Counted from the stretch's first letter, positions 46,321 to 55,716 are shown. The stretch is 64,000 nucleotides of DNA from Rhodoferax aquaticus (GCF_006974105.1 NZ_CP036282.1:4526001-4590000), one strand, 5' to 3'. Numbers and translations: made by a program. Notes: generated by a model from the sequence alone, not told the origin.

Positions 46321-48422
46321 TGCTGTTCAAGAACGATGTGTTTGAATTGGACGGCGAGAGATACCGCGTCCTTCATCCGGATAGTGGAAGCAAGTCCATC
46401 TGGTGCATTTCCCTGGATAGCGAATTTGCCTGGCCAGTCCGCTTGCCCGAATTGGAAATCGTCAACCTACCCTCCCTTGCACAGGGAGAGGTAACGCACG
46501 GGACTCCTAGCGAAGCTCGTATTCGTAAATGTGATGCGTCATGGGCACGACTGGCGCCACTCCTTCGAGCACATGAGCATGACCTCTATGACCCACGCCG
46601 TCGCAACCGCCTCATTGCCGAATACGCACAGGAGAAGAAATGTTCGGTCGGTACTCTGCGCAAAGACCTGCGACGCTATTGGCAACGCGGCCAGAACAAG
46701 CTTGCTTTGATGCCTGGCTACGACAAGTCTGGGCGCCGCCAAGGGACTGACGGCGACGGACTGCTACCCGTCACTGCTGGCCGTGGCCGTAAATCAAAAG
46801 CTGGACACAAGGTATATCAGCTGACTTCGGCCGACGCTGCCCATATGAAGCGGGTCCTCGAAGCCACGTATCTAGTAGATAAGCGCATCACGGTTGTCGA
46901 TGCGTATACAGAACTTATTAACAAGCACTTCCGACATGCGGACGGGAATCAAACGCTTTTCGCAAACCATAGAGGAGAACGCCCCAGCCTTCGGCAGTTT
47001 CTCTATTTTCTGAAGAAGAACTACAACATTGAAGTTCGACTGCGCGGTCGCGAAGGCAACAAGGATTTCGAACGTGACCACCGCAAGGTCATTGGCACCG
47101 TCCTGGCTGACTGCCTAGGTGTCGGCCACTTCTACGAAATCGACGCCACCATCGCCGACGTTTTCCTCGTTGCGGCTGAGGACCGTAGCAAGATTGTTGG
47201 CAAGCCCACGCTTTACCTCATCATCGACCGGAAATCCCGCCTCATTGTGGGCTTCTATATCGGCCTTGAGCACGCGAGCTGGGCTGCAGCACTGTCGGCA
47301 ATTTTGACTATCTCAGAAGATAAGCGTGCTCTATGTGCGCGCTATGGCGTTGAGTACGACCCTGACGACTGGCCGGCGCATCAGGTGTTCCCGGTGGAAT
47401 TTTTGGCCGACATGGGAGAAATGATTTCCGAACCGAGCACGAATATTTGCGAAGGACTTCAGGGAACGGTCACAAACGTGCCGGGCTTGCGCCCCGACTG
47501 GAAGCCTACTGTGGAATCCGGCTTCCGCATCGAACATTGCGTACTCAGACCCATCACCCCGGCATATGACCCACCTTGGAATGCCACGCGCCGTCGCGGA
47601 AGGCATTATGAGAAAGATGCCTGTCTCACAGTAAAGGAGTTTGGCAATCTCATTTTGAACGCCATCATCATGACGAATCGGCGGGAAATGAAAGACTACC
47701 CCTTATCTCTCTCTGAACTATCGGGCGGCGTACGTCCCAGCCCGATTGAGCTGTGGAATCACGGCATTGTGACCCGCTCGGGCCTACTGACTCGCTTCTC
47801 CGAAGAGACTGTGCGTTTTGCTCTGCTTCGAAAGGAAAGGGCTAGAGTGACGGAACGTGGCATCGAGTTTCGTGGGTGCTTCTACAGTTCTCAGGAGGCG
47901 ATTGCCCAAAAGTGGTTTGAGACTGCCCGCAAACACCGTTTTCAGGTCACGGTCTCTTTCGACACCCGCTTGGTCGACCAAATCTACGTACACGCGCTAG
48001 ATGGGAAATCCCAACCGCACATTGCAACACTGACCACGCGCAGCGAGGCCTATTCAGGGCTTAGCTTTGAAGAGGTCAAATATTACGAGGACCTACGCGA
48101 CAAGGTACGTGCCGAAGCGGATGAGCAGCGCCTCCAGGGCCGCCTGGACTTGCGCAATCGCACGGCACTTGTGGTCGACAACGCCAAGGCTGAACTGAAG
48201 GCCCTGGGCAACAAGAAGTCCCGCTCAGCTCGTAGGGCCGATACAAAGCCTGCCCGTGCTAAGGAACGCCAACTCGAGCGCCAAGAGTCGGCGCAGCTGC
48301 AAGCTGCAGTTCCGCAGCCTGATGCGGCACTTGAGTCGGTTGCACGCCTTGAAATAACGTCCGCCAATCGCGACCAACAGGACCGCCTGAAAGCCATCCT
48401 TGCCCGTATGAGCGCCCGCTAA
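46320..48422 (+). CDS. tnsB: Tn7-like DDE transposase TnsB
   Basis: 700 residues. It cleaves and joins the 3' ends and binds the end repeats. An N-terminal HTH-rich part (RNRLIAEYAQEKKCSVGTLR) precedes the rve/RNase-H catalytic domain: Asp in YEIDATIADVFL, second Asp in EFLADMGEMIS, Glu 35 residues later in WKPTVESGFRIE (DD35E spacing). The basic/coiled C-terminus (SRSARRADTKPARAKERQLE) is the TnsC-contacting region in relatives. Intact. Confidence 0.95.
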   Translation: MLFKNDVFELDGERYRVLHPDSGSKSIWCISLDSEFAWPVRLPELEIVNLPSLAQGEVTHGTPSEARIRKCDASWARLAPLLRAHEHDLYDPRRRNRLIAEYAQEKKCSVGTLRKDLRRYWQRGQNKLALMPGYDKSGRRQGTDGDGLLPVTAGRGRKSKAGHKVYQLTSADAAHMKRVLEATYLVDKRITVVDAYTELINKHFRHADGNQTLFANHRGERPSLRQFLYFLKKNYNIEVRLRGREGNKDFERDHRKVIGTVLADCLGVGHFYEIDATIADVFLVAAEDRSKIVGKPTLYLIIDRKSRLIVGFYIGLEHASWAAALSAILTISEDKRALCARYGVEYDPDDWPAHQVFPVEFLADMGEMISEPSTNICEGLQGTVTNVPGLRPDWKPTVESGFRIEHCVLRPITPAYDPPWNATRRRGRHYEKDACLTVKEFGNLILNAIIMTNRREMKDYPLSLSELSGGVRPSPIELWNHGIVTRSGLLTRFSEETVRFALLRKERARVTERGIEFRGCFYSSQEAIAQKWFETARKHRFQVTVSFDTRLVDQIYVHALDGKSQPHIATLTTRSEAYSGLSFEEVKYYEDLRDKVRAEADEQRLQGRLDLRNRTALVVDNAKAELKALGNKKSRSARRADTKPARAKERQLERQESAQLQAAVPQPDAALESVARLEITSANRDQQDRLKAILARMSAR

Positions 48423-48444
48423 ATCATTTCCGAATTTGATACAA

Positions 48445-50088
48445 ATGAATCACCCACTTCCATCTGCACAAACCGTCTATGCCCAGTACCTTGAGCAACG
48501 TCTCCCTCAGTTCAAGGGCAACCCGCTGATTGAAGCACTGCCCCCGCCAATGACCAATCAAGGCCTCGAAGAATCGCTGACCTTGATGCCCGACTTTCAC
48601 GAGTCCCAGCGCGCTTGGCCTGCGGCTGACCGGCTCATGATGCTTGAGACCTTGCAAAACTTCATGATGCCAATGAATAGGCACAGGGAGCTTTGTCGTG
48701 CGCTGGACTCATTACTCCGCAGTGGGTACGTTGGCAGAGCCCCGAAAACGCCTGGAGACGCAGCAATATTTCAGGCGCTGTACGACAAGCAGATGGCAGG
48801 GGAGTCCTTTTCTCAGGCTGCGGATTCGCGGACTTCACAGCTCTCTTCCGCACTGATTGGCGTTTCAGGAATGGGTAAGACGACGACAGTTGAACGCTGG
48901 CTTGCGCACCTACCGAAGGTGATTTATCACCCTGACATTCACCGTTATCAAATTCCAGCGCTCCACATTGAGATGCCGTCCGATGGAAGGTCTAGCAATG
49001 GCCTTGCGACAGGGATATTGCACAAGATTGACGAGCTTCTGCCGGGCTCCAACTACTACAAGATGTATTCGCAGAGCGGCCGAAGCGGTACCGACGCGTT
49101 AATGAAGAGTGCGGCCCACGTGATGAGCCTGCATTCTGTCGGGATTCTCATCGGCGACGAAGTGCAGAATCTCGCGAACTCGCCCAAGGGCTCTCAAACC
49201 CTGATGACCGAACTGGTGTCGGCATGCAACATAACCAAGGTACCCACTCTCTTCGTCGGCACGAACAAGGCCATCAAAATTTTGGGGATTGAGTTCCGAC
49301 AGGCTCGTCGCTCTAGTGGGTTTGGTTTGGCCCCCTGGGACCGCCTTCAACCCGGCACCGCTGCCGAGCCAGATGAGTGGGACGTCTTCCTCGAAATCCT
49401 GTGGCAATTTCAATGGATGAAGCGTCCTGTGGCGCTGACGCCCTTGCTCGCTCACTACATGTACGACGCGAGTCAGGGTGTTATTGACCTTGCCATCAAA
49501 CTCTTTGTCTCAGCCCAGGCTCGGGCTATGTGGGATGGCAGCGAGACGTTGACCCCCGAACTCTTACAAGACGTCTACCGGAAAGAGTTCCAGCTGCTAC
49601 ACCCGATGATTTCAGCACTTCGGGATGACGACTTTGAAATGCTCGCCAAGTACGACGATATTGCTCCGTTGAATTTCAAGGAGCACCTAGACAGTGTGCG
49701 TCGCAAGATTGACCGGATGACCTCCCCACTCTACGGCGTAAAGGCTAGCGACCCGACATTTACCCCCCGCCTGGCGTCTAGCTTGGAATCCGTGGGAATA
49801 GAGGCGGAAGAGGCGAACCGCCTTGCTGAGAATTTTGCCGCGGAGACTCCTGGCGCCAATCTGGCTGATGGCATAAAGCAGGTCGTAGCTGAATTTACCA
49901 AGCCCAAGCCCGTGAAGGCCCGGGGTAAAGGGAAGGTCGTAGTGGAACTGCCTGTCGACAGGTTCGACGAACGTCCAAACGACTATCGGCGTGCCATTGC
50001 CCATGCCAAAACCTCCAATGTCACGGTTCTTCATCAGCTGAAGAGCCTCGGAATGGCGCCCCAGCTTGAGGACGTTCTCGAAATCTGA
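48445..50088 (+). CDS. tnsC: Transposition regulator ATPase TnsC
   Basis: About 547 residues. AAA+ ATPase connecting TnsAB with the target selector. Walker A is ALIGVSGMGKTTTVERWLAH and Walker B is SVGILIGDEVQNLANSPKGS, followed by PTLFVGTNKAIKIL. The start ATG at 48445 is preferred over a TTG three codons upstream. The gene follows tnsB by 22 bp. Confidence 0.95.
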   Translation: MNHPLPSAQTVYAQYLEQRLPQFKGNPLIEALPPPMTNQGLEESLTLMPDFHESQRAWPAADRLMMLETLQNFMMPMNRHRELCRALDSLLRSGYVGRAPKTPGDAAIFQALYDKQMAGESFSQAADSRTSQLSSALIGVSGMGKTTTVERWLAHLPKVIYHPDIHRYQIPALHIEMPSDGRSSNGLATGILHKIDELLPGSNYYKMYSQSGRSGTDALMKSAAHVMSLHSVGILIGDEVQNLANSPKGSQTLMTELVSACNITKVPTLFVGTNKAIKILGIEFRQARRSSGFGLAPWDRLQPGTAAEPDEWDVFLEILWQFQWMKRPVALTPLLAHYMYDASQGVIDLAIKLFVSAQARAMWDGSETLTPELLQDVYRKEFQLLHPMISALRDDDFEMLAKYDDIAPLNFKEHLDSVRRKIDRMTSPLYGVKASDPTFTPRLASSLESVGIEAEEANRLAENFAAETPGANLADGIKQVVAEFTKPKPVKARGKGKVVVELPVDRFDERPNDYRRAIAHAKTSNVTVLHQLKSLGMAPQLEDVLEI

Positions 50089-50090
50089 GC

Positions 50091-51230
50091 ATGTATCTCC
50101 CTCGCCCTTATCCGGATGAGCTCGTCGGCAGCATGCTGCACCGAACGGAACGGATTTTGGGCATCGGACGTGAGCCGCTCTTATGGAGACTGACAGGCCA
50201 TAAGCTGTCGGCACATTCCTTTCTGATAACCCAATACGCTGGTATCGCGCACGCCTTCGGAATGTCGTTTGAGACATTCCTGGGTCAGCACACGGTCTTT
50301 CCCTATTTGACCGCTTTCCAGGAGGAGGACGAGCGATTACGGCTGGTAGCGGAGCTGGAGCGCAGTCACACTGTTTTGCGTGCGACGGCGTCACTGGTCC
50401 GAAGGGCGGTGATTGGTGAAGCGTGGCTGCGGTTCTGCCCAGTGTGCGTTGAGTTTGAGCTGAAGCGGTACGGCGAGTCTTATTGGCATCGGATGCACCA
50501 ACTCTGCGGGGTTTCAATTTGTTCCGACCACAAAGTCGGGTTGTACACGTCACCCGCAGCGATTTCCCGCGCACCACGCATCCCGCCGCCCCATGAGATG
50601 GTCAACTCCCATACGACCAGCCCCGAGCCGTCACCCACCATTTCAATTGCCATTGCGATGGCCTCGACCGCAGCGCTTTGGCGTGTCTATGACGCCCACA
50701 GTCTGGCCGAGACCTATCGACAGCGTGCAAGAGAGCTTGGGTACGTTTACATGGGCGGAAAGGTTCATGGTGCGCTGCTAGCCCATGACATGCTGAATTT
50801 CTACGGCACCGACTTCTTGCGTCGATACGGCTGTTTGGAGGACACCGGCCCGAGACTGCGCTGGCCAGGAAAGATGTTCCAAGCATCAGCTCACAACAGC
50901 ACCACGTTCAAGCACATCCTGCTGCAAGTCTTCTTGGACAGCAAGCCGACGCCATCAAACAACCGCATTGACTTTGAGGGGCGGCGTCAGCCGAAGACGC
51001 GCGACTGGCCGCAAATCGAGCGGGAAGCCATTGAATGCCTCACCGCTGAAGTGTCACGACATCGACAGGCCGGTACGCGGGTGAATTTGGAAGACCTCTA
51101 CGACATCGCCGGCATCCATTCGATTGTCAAAACCAAGAAACACCGGATTCCCGCGCTGATGGCCTGGATTGAGCAATTCAAGAAGTCGCCTCAATCAACA
51201 CGGATTCCTGGCAGACGGCCTCGCCGCTGA
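50091..51230 (+). CDS. tniQ: Target-selection protein TniQ/TnsD
   Basis: 379 residues. The N-terminal TniQ fold begins YLPRPYPDELVGSMLHRTER; a zinc-finger segment follows (RFCPVCVEFELKRYGESYWH ... HQLCGVSICSDH). A C-terminal helical region (AEVSRHRQAGTRVNLEDLYD) presumably reads the target. Shorter than Tn7 TnsD (~508). It begins 2 bp after the tnsC stop. As the only TniQ present it most likely directs insertion into comM. Confidence 0.9.
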   Translation: MYLPRPYPDELVGSMLHRTERILGIGREPLLWRLTGHKLSAHSFLITQYAGIAHAFGMSFETFLGQHTVFPYLTAFQEEDERLRLVAELERSHTVLRATASLVRRAVIGEAWLRFCPVCVEFELKRYGESYWHRMHQLCGVSICSDHKVGLYTSPAAISRAPRIPPPHEMVNSHTTSPEPSPTISIAIAMASTAALWRVYDAHSLAETYRQRARELGYVYMGGKVHGALLAHDMLNFYGTDFLRRYGCLEDTGPRLRWPGKMFQASAHNSTTFKHILLQVFLDSKPTPSNNRIDFEGRRQPKTRDWPQIEREAIECLTAEVSRHRQAGTRVNLEDLYDIAGIHSIVKTKKHRIPALMAWIEQFKKSPQSTRIPGRRPRR

Positions 51231-51290
51231 TACATCAGGCCATTTATGCCGGTCTAAATTTCCTATACGTCTTTCTAACAGGAGAGACGT

Positions 51291-52373
51291 ATGGATTGGG
51301 TCACAAGCGCTCGCCAAATGGGCGGGCAGTTGCATTTTTCGGTGGTTTCACAAGATGGCTCCGCGGAGCATGTTCAAGCCGGTTCGTTGGCCAGCGCGGG
51401 GCTTCCAACCGCCGGCCCCTTAGAACGCGTGGTCTACACAGGGGACCTATCCACTTGGGTCCGCTCGTCATCCGAGCAGTACCTGAAGGCTTTTGGCTTC
51501 TCGCCAACAGACCAGCTAACAGCGGGACATCCAGTCTATTGCCATGCGCTTGATGATGGGACAACCGTACATGTGCCCGCACTCGCACTCATTCGTGCGC
51601 TGTTCAAGCCCCACCGATTGGTTCTTCCCGTCGTCTTCTCCCCTGGCAATATTGATGTGCTGGGCTTTGTGAACTATGCCAGCACCCCACCGGTCATCGT
51701 CTTGAGCAGGGAGCGTGAGAAGTACCTTGACCGGCGGGAAGTTGAGAGCCGGTATGAGCCCTTGCGCTGGCTTCACTCATCACGTTCCGCCCGCGACTGC
51801 TGCCAGAGCGTTTTCATGAACGCGCTGAGCGGGCGATTGGACTTGGCTCTTCCCCTGGGGCAGTTCCGACTGGTCATGCATGGACGACGTGTTGGACACG
51901 ACCTTTTCGTGACCAAGGTAACGATGATTGCGGCGAGTGTCGAAGCAGAAGATTCTGTCACCGGAGCGGGACTGGCCTATGTCTTCCACCGAAAGTTCAA
52001 TGCTAGGCACAAGGTGACGACCCTATCCCCCTTTCCTTCAATCCCCTCTAGGGCTGTCGGGACGGTCACCCTGTCTTGCACCGAGTGGGTGGATATCGAG
52101 CCATTGCTGAACGGAAATAGCCGTAAAGAGAGAGCACACTCCCGACGCGCATTGCTGGATGTCATTCTGCACAAGCTCTCTAGCGGCAGCTCCTGGAAAG
52201 CAATGTCGCAGGCGTCGGGCTTCAGCCAGACGAATTTGTCGACGACGTTCAGGCGGTGGCAACGAGATGGTCGACTTGACCAAGTCTTGGAACGGCTGAA
52301 GCACGTTCGGGAAGGAGGAGGATTGGAATACATACCGCCAAAGGGACTCGACAGCGCATTTTTCGCTTCGTAA
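51291..52373 (+). CDS. TniE-position protein of unknown function
   Basis: 360 residues, immediately downstream of tniQ and the same strand, the position of tniE in Tn6022-type elements. No known domain for most of the length (WVRSSSEQYLKAFGFSPTDQ, ALIRALFKPHRLVLPVVFSP). The C-terminus (~291-344) resembles a transposase-style HTH: LSSGSSWKAMSQASGFSQTN then LSTTFRRWQRDGRLDQVLER. It might be a second DNA-binding target or host factor. Gene symbol withheld because homology to tniE is inferred from synteny. Confidence 0.6.
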   Translation: MDWVTSARQMGGQLHFSVVSQDGSAEHVQAGSLASAGLPTAGPLERVVYTGDLSTWVRSSSEQYLKAFGFSPTDQLTAGHPVYCHALDDGTTVHVPALALIRALFKPHRLVLPVVFSPGNIDVLGFVNYASTPPVIVLSREREKYLDRREVESRYEPLRWLHSSRSARDCCQSVFMNALSGRLDLALPLGQFRLVMHGRRVGHDLFVTKVTMIAASVEAEDSVTGAGLAYVFHRKFNARHKVTTLSPFPSIPSRAVGTVTLSCTEWVDIEPLLNGNSRKERAHSRRALLDVILHKLSSGSSWKAMSQASGFSQTNLSTTFRRWQRDGRLDQVLERLKHVREGGGLEYIPPKGLDSAFFAS

Positions 52374-52392
52374 CTTGTTGATTTTTATAAGT

Positions 52393-52432
52393 TTCCACCG
52401 GATGCGCGCAGATTTGCGTGCATCCGGTGGAA
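52393..52432. repeat. Large inverted-repeat hairpin, 18-bp arms, GATT loop
   Basis: TTCCACCGGATGCGCGCA-GATT-TGCGTGCATCCGGTGGAA, with one mismatch (C/G versus C/A). There is no T tract in either direction, so it is not an ordinary terminator. It lies between the TniE-position gene and the next ORF and could be a protein-binding site or structured RNA. Confidence 0.7.
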
Positions 52433-52513
52433 TAGACTGGAACTATCAGTTTGGCGTTGATGTAAGCCCGTTACTTTGGTGTCGATATGCTGGTGGCTAT
52501 CCAGGAGACGCCA

Positions 52514-53593
52514 ATGAAAATCTCACGCGCTGAACTCTACCGTCGGGTCTGGGAGACTCCTATCCGGACCCTGGCCAAGGAGTTCGACATTTCGGATGTT
52601 GGATTGGCCAAGGCCTGCCGGAAGCATGCGATTCCGATTCCGCCGGTTGGCCATTGGACCAAGGTGCAGCACGGCAAGCCTGTATCTAAACCGCCGCTGC
52701 CCAAGGGCGACGACGCTGTCGTCGTCCTGGACGCCAGTCGTTATCGACTACCGCCCCTTCCCGAACCAGTGGCAGAGTTAAAGCGTACTCGCCTGACAGT
52801 TCGACCGCCTTCCACGACCGAACACTTGGCACCGTTCTCGGCAGCCACGTTCAAGCGTCTTTTCAAGGCTAAGCCAGACGGGCGCGGCATCGTCTCGTGT
52901 CATGGGGAAGACGTTTTCAGCTGCGAGGTGTCACCTGCGTCAGTGGAGAGGGCAGCACGACTGCTGCATGCCATCGAACTGGCAATGCCCGAGATTGGGG
53001 CACAGCTGAACAAGTCGCCGAAGGAGAACCGCCTCCAGGTGGAGCGCGGAGGCGTGGCTGTGACTTTCAAGCTGTTTGAAAAGTGCACCTCGACCTTCGA
53101 GGTTCTCAAGGACCCAAAGTACAGTTGGATGGACCGGAAGATTTACACGTACACGATGACCGGTCAGCTGTCCCTCCAAATCGAAGGCTATTTTGACGGT
53201 CAGAAGTCCTGGGCAGACGGCAAGCGCGACAACCTGGACGACAAGCTCGCGGACTTCGTAACTGGCCTGGCCGCCGCCATTGAAAGCATACGCGCCAGAA
53301 ACGAGGAACACGCTCGCCAGAAAGCCCGCTGGGAGGAGGAAGCCCGCATTCGCGAAGAGAGGGAGCGCAAGCGCCGTAAGGAAGAAGAGCTCAGAGCGCA
53401 GTTACTCAAAGAGGCAACCGCCTGGAGAGATGCTGAGCTTTGCATCGAATACCTGAAACACATCAAGGTCCGGCTCGGGGATTCCTCAATGCTCCCTGAG
53501 GCAGCGCGGGAGTGGCTTCTTCAAGCGGAACAGGTGCTCGCTGCTGGCAGTCCTATTGACCGACGCGTTCAGATGCTGCTGACGGCATCTTGA
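52514..53593 (+). CDS. Uncharacterised HTH/coiled-coil protein at the right transposon end
   Basis: 359 residues from the ATG preceded by CAGGAG. The N-terminus MKISRAELYRRVWETPIRTL continues KEFDISDVGLAKACRKHAIP, an HTH-like segment, then IPPVGHWTKVQHGK. The C-terminal third is a charged coiled coil (RARNEEHARQKARWEEEARI). Proteins with this N-terminus are widespread in mobile regions but I know of no function. It is the last gene before the right-end repeats. Confidence 0.7.
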   Translation: MKISRAELYRRVWETPIRTLAKEFDISDVGLAKACRKHAIPIPPVGHWTKVQHGKPVSKPPLPKGDDAVVVLDASRYRLPPLPEPVAELKRTRLTVRPPSTTEHLAPFSAATFKRLFKAKPDGRGIVSCHGEDVFSCEVSPASVERAARLLHAIELAMPEIGAQLNKSPKENRLQVERGGVAVTFKLFEKCTSTFEVLKDPKYSWMDRKIYTYTMTGQLSLQIEGYFDGQKSWADGKRDNLDDKLADFVTGLAAAIESIRARNEEHARQKARWEEEARIREERERKRRKEEELRAQLLKEATAWRDAELCIEYLKHIKVRLGDSSMLPEAAREWLLQAEQVLAAGSPIDRRVQMLLTAS

Positions 53594-53640
53594 ATGCGGT
53601 GTTGGGCTAGGCTAAAGGCCGCCGGGGGAGACGTCAATCT

Positions 53641-53782
53641 GAGGTCAGAACTCTTTTGTCACTGCAACCCGAGGCAGCGGCAGAATTGGGTCAAGACTGT
53701 TTTGTCATAGCAAAAAGTCACTTTTCAAAATCTCCCTGTAATTGGCTGCGGCTCGAGGACAGGACTTTATTGTCCGCAACCA
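53641..53782. repeat. Right-end TnsB-binding repeats and terminal inverted repeat
   Basis: On the minus strand: terminal TGGTTGCGGACAATAAAG (53782-53765) continuing TCCTGTCCTC; TGACAAAACAGTCTTGACCC (53707-53688); TGACAAAAGAGTTCTGACCT (53661-53642). Fewer copies than the left end, and the inner ones have more A. This asymmetry is typical of Tn7 ends. Confidence 0.85.
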
Positions 53783-53786
53783 CTGG

Positions 53787-54412
53787 CCCACCATGGGGTT
53801 TTGTTTTTAGACGAACTGCCAGAGTACCCCAGAGCCGCTTTAGAAGCGCTGCGTGAGCCCTTGGAAACCGGCACCATCACCATCGCACGGGCAGCGCGGC
53901 GGGCCGAGTTTCCGGCGCGCTTTCAGCTCATAGCCGCCATGAACCCCTGCCCCTGCGGCTACCAGGGCTCCAACACACGGGCCTGCCGCTGCACACCCGA
54001 CCAGGTGCACCGCTACCAGAGCAAGCTCAGCGGCCCCTTGATGGACCGCATTGACCTGCACATTGAAGTACCCGCCCTGCCCGCGCCCGAACTTCTAGGC
54101 GCCACCGTGGGCGAATCCAGCGCGAGCGTGCAGAGCCGCTGCACCGCAGCGCGAGAACGCGCGCATGCCCGCCAAGGCAAGCCCAACCACGCCTTGGCCG
54201 GCCAAGACATAGACGCCCATTGCTTGCTCGCCCCCGATGCCGCCAAATTTTTGCAGTCCGCCGCCGCACAGCTGGGCTGGTCAGCCCGAGGCACCCACCG
54301 CACCTTGAAGATCGCCCGCACCATTGCCGACTTGGCAGCTTCTGAGACCACGCTGCTCACCCATGTGGCCGAAGCCATGCAGTACCGCCGGGCTCTGCGC
54401 GCCAGCCACTAG
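53787..54412 (+). pseudogene. comM: comM 3' part, displaced by the transposon
   Basis: Continues exactly where 23548 leaves off: LAHHGVLFLDELPEYPRAAL (Walker B), LETGTITIARAARRAEFPAR, MNPCPCGYQGSNTRACRC, the sensor segment YQSKLSGPLMDRIDLHIEVP and the C-terminus LAASETTLLTHVAEAMQYRR. It has no start codon of its own except internal TTG/ATG codons, so it is not expected to be made as an independent protein. It converges on mshN. Confidence 0.95.
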
Positions 54413-54495
54413 AAGCCCCCGCAGCACCAGGACCGAAAGCGCACAGCGCTATGCATTAAGTAGCATCTTGCGCTTAGTCTATGCGGGTTGCGGCC

Positions 54496-55716
54496 TTACT
54501 CGTTCACGATCACCCCGGCTTGACGCAAGTAGGCGGCAATGTCTTTGCCAATAGGCCCTTGCTGGCGTGCTTTGTCGGTCATGGTGCTGGCGTCATGGGT
54601 CTGGCCCAACGCCGCCAGGGACACTGCCATTCCCAAAAGCCAGCGCTGCTCGTTAGGCCGGGCTTGTAACGCCGCCGTGTAAGCGTTGAGGCTGTCTTGG
54701 TGGCGACCCAGCCTTTGCGCCGCATTGGCACGCAAAGCCCAGAGATCGGGCTGGCTGTTGAGCGCAGGCTCCAAGCGGCTCAGTAGCTCCCAAGCTGCGG
54801 CCGTGCGGCCCATGGCCATCTGCATGCGCGTGAGCTCTCGCACGACATTAATGAGTAGCTGGCTGTTGCTGTCGGTAGGGCTTGCGGTTGCCAGCCGTTC
54901 GGTAGTGACCAAAAGCTCTTGCATAGTACCTATAGCGGCCTCTTGGGCACCGGACACCCACAAGGTTTGCGCCTGTGCCAATGCATCGTGCGCAGCTTGG
55001 TTTTGGCGTTGTGTTGGCATAGGCTCTGACGCGGTGGACGCACTGGCACTGTGCTTAGTCGGGCTGAGTGTGGCAGCCGCAGGCACTGGCGTGACAGGTA
55101 TGGCACCTCCGGCAGTGCTACTCGCCTTTGGGGCTTGGGTGGCCGATGCCGAGTCAGGTCCGACTGGTTTGCTGCTCGCCAAAGTGGTTGTGGGCTCGGC
55201 AGGGTGGGTCTCTACCGGCGCAGGTTTGGATACAGGGGCGTTCACCTGGCTATTGAGCCGCAGGCCCAACTCCATTGGCGTTGCGCTGGGCTTTGCGGCG
55301 CCAGCGCTCGCACGGTTGCTCGCTCCGTCAGGAGAAGTGCTGACAAGTTCGGCCTTGGCGGGCGCGGCAGCTTGCGCGTGTTGGGGTGGCGCAGCAGCAG
55401 CGTGTGCAATGGTCACGGCGGGCACTGGCACCGTGGGTTGCGCATTTTCAGGGGGCGCGGCGGCATGGTCCAGCCGCACCTGCTGCTCCCCAGGGTGCGC
55501 AGATGGAGTGAGCCAGGCATAGACCAGTCCCAGTACCACGGCGCTTGCCAAGAGCCACGGCACTAGACGCCGCACGGCAAACCGAGGGCCGGTCTGTGCA
55601 TGGCCTGCCAGCCCCAAGGGTTGCAGTTCAGGGGACTGCAAAAGCCCGCCTTCGGCCAAGCGCAGCTCAGCGCGGCGCTGGTCTAGGTCGCGCAGCATGG
55701 TGTTGATCACACTCAT
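54496..55716 (-). CDS. mshN: MSHA biogenesis protein MshN
   Basis: About 406 residues. MSVINTMLRDLDQRRAELRL is the conserved MshN start, followed by a transmembrane segment (LVPWLLASAVVLGLVYAWL), a long Ala/Pro/Thr-rich linker, and C-terminal TPR repeats (LLSRLEPALNSQPDLWALRA, AAQRLGRHQDSLNAYTAAL). The start is chosen at the ATG overlapping the mshM stop (ATGA). It probably bridges the membrane for pilus assembly. Last gene of the msh run here. Confidence 0.88.
   Translation of the reverse strand: MSVINTMLRDLDQRRAELRLAEGGLLQSPELQPLGLAGHAQTGPRFAVRRLVPWLLASAVVLGLVYAWLTPSAHPGEQQVRLDHAAAPPENAQPTVPVPAVTIAHAAAAPPQHAQAAAPAKAELVSTSPDGASNRASAGAAKPSATPMELGLRLNSQVNAPVSKPAPVETHPAEPTTTLASSKPVGPDSASATQAPKASSTAGGAIPVTPVPAAATLSPTKHSASASTASEPMPTQRQNQAAHDALAQAQTLWVSGAQEAAIGTMQELLVTTERLATASPTDSNSQLLINVVRELTRMQMAMGRTAAAWELLSRLEPALNSQPDLWALRANAAQRLGRHQDSLNAYTAALQARPNEQRWLLGMAVSLAALGQTHDASTMTDKARQQGPIGKDIAAYLRQAGVIVNE

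Larger units (their letters stand above)
23549..53782. mobile_element. 30.2-kb Tn7-like transposon inserted in comM
   Basis: The ends are matching inverted repeats: left TGGTTACGAACAATAAAG and right (reverse complement) TGGTTGCGGACAATAAAG, both continuing TCCTG. Additional TGACAAATAGTTCTGTCC-like copies lie inside each end. Transposition genes tnsA, tnsB, tnsC and tniQ (45475-51230) plus a tniE-position gene are complete. Removing the element and one CTGG restores comM in frame. comM is a known target of the Tn6022/AbaR family in Acinetobacter; this is a betaproteobacterial counterpart with a defence-type cargo instead of resistance genes. It seems intact and may still be mobile. Confidence 0.93.

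Noticed and set aside
23549..53782. CRISPR-Cas or guide RNA within the Tn7-like element
   Set aside because: No cas genes, no regularly spaced repeats; the repeated motifs are transposon end sites.
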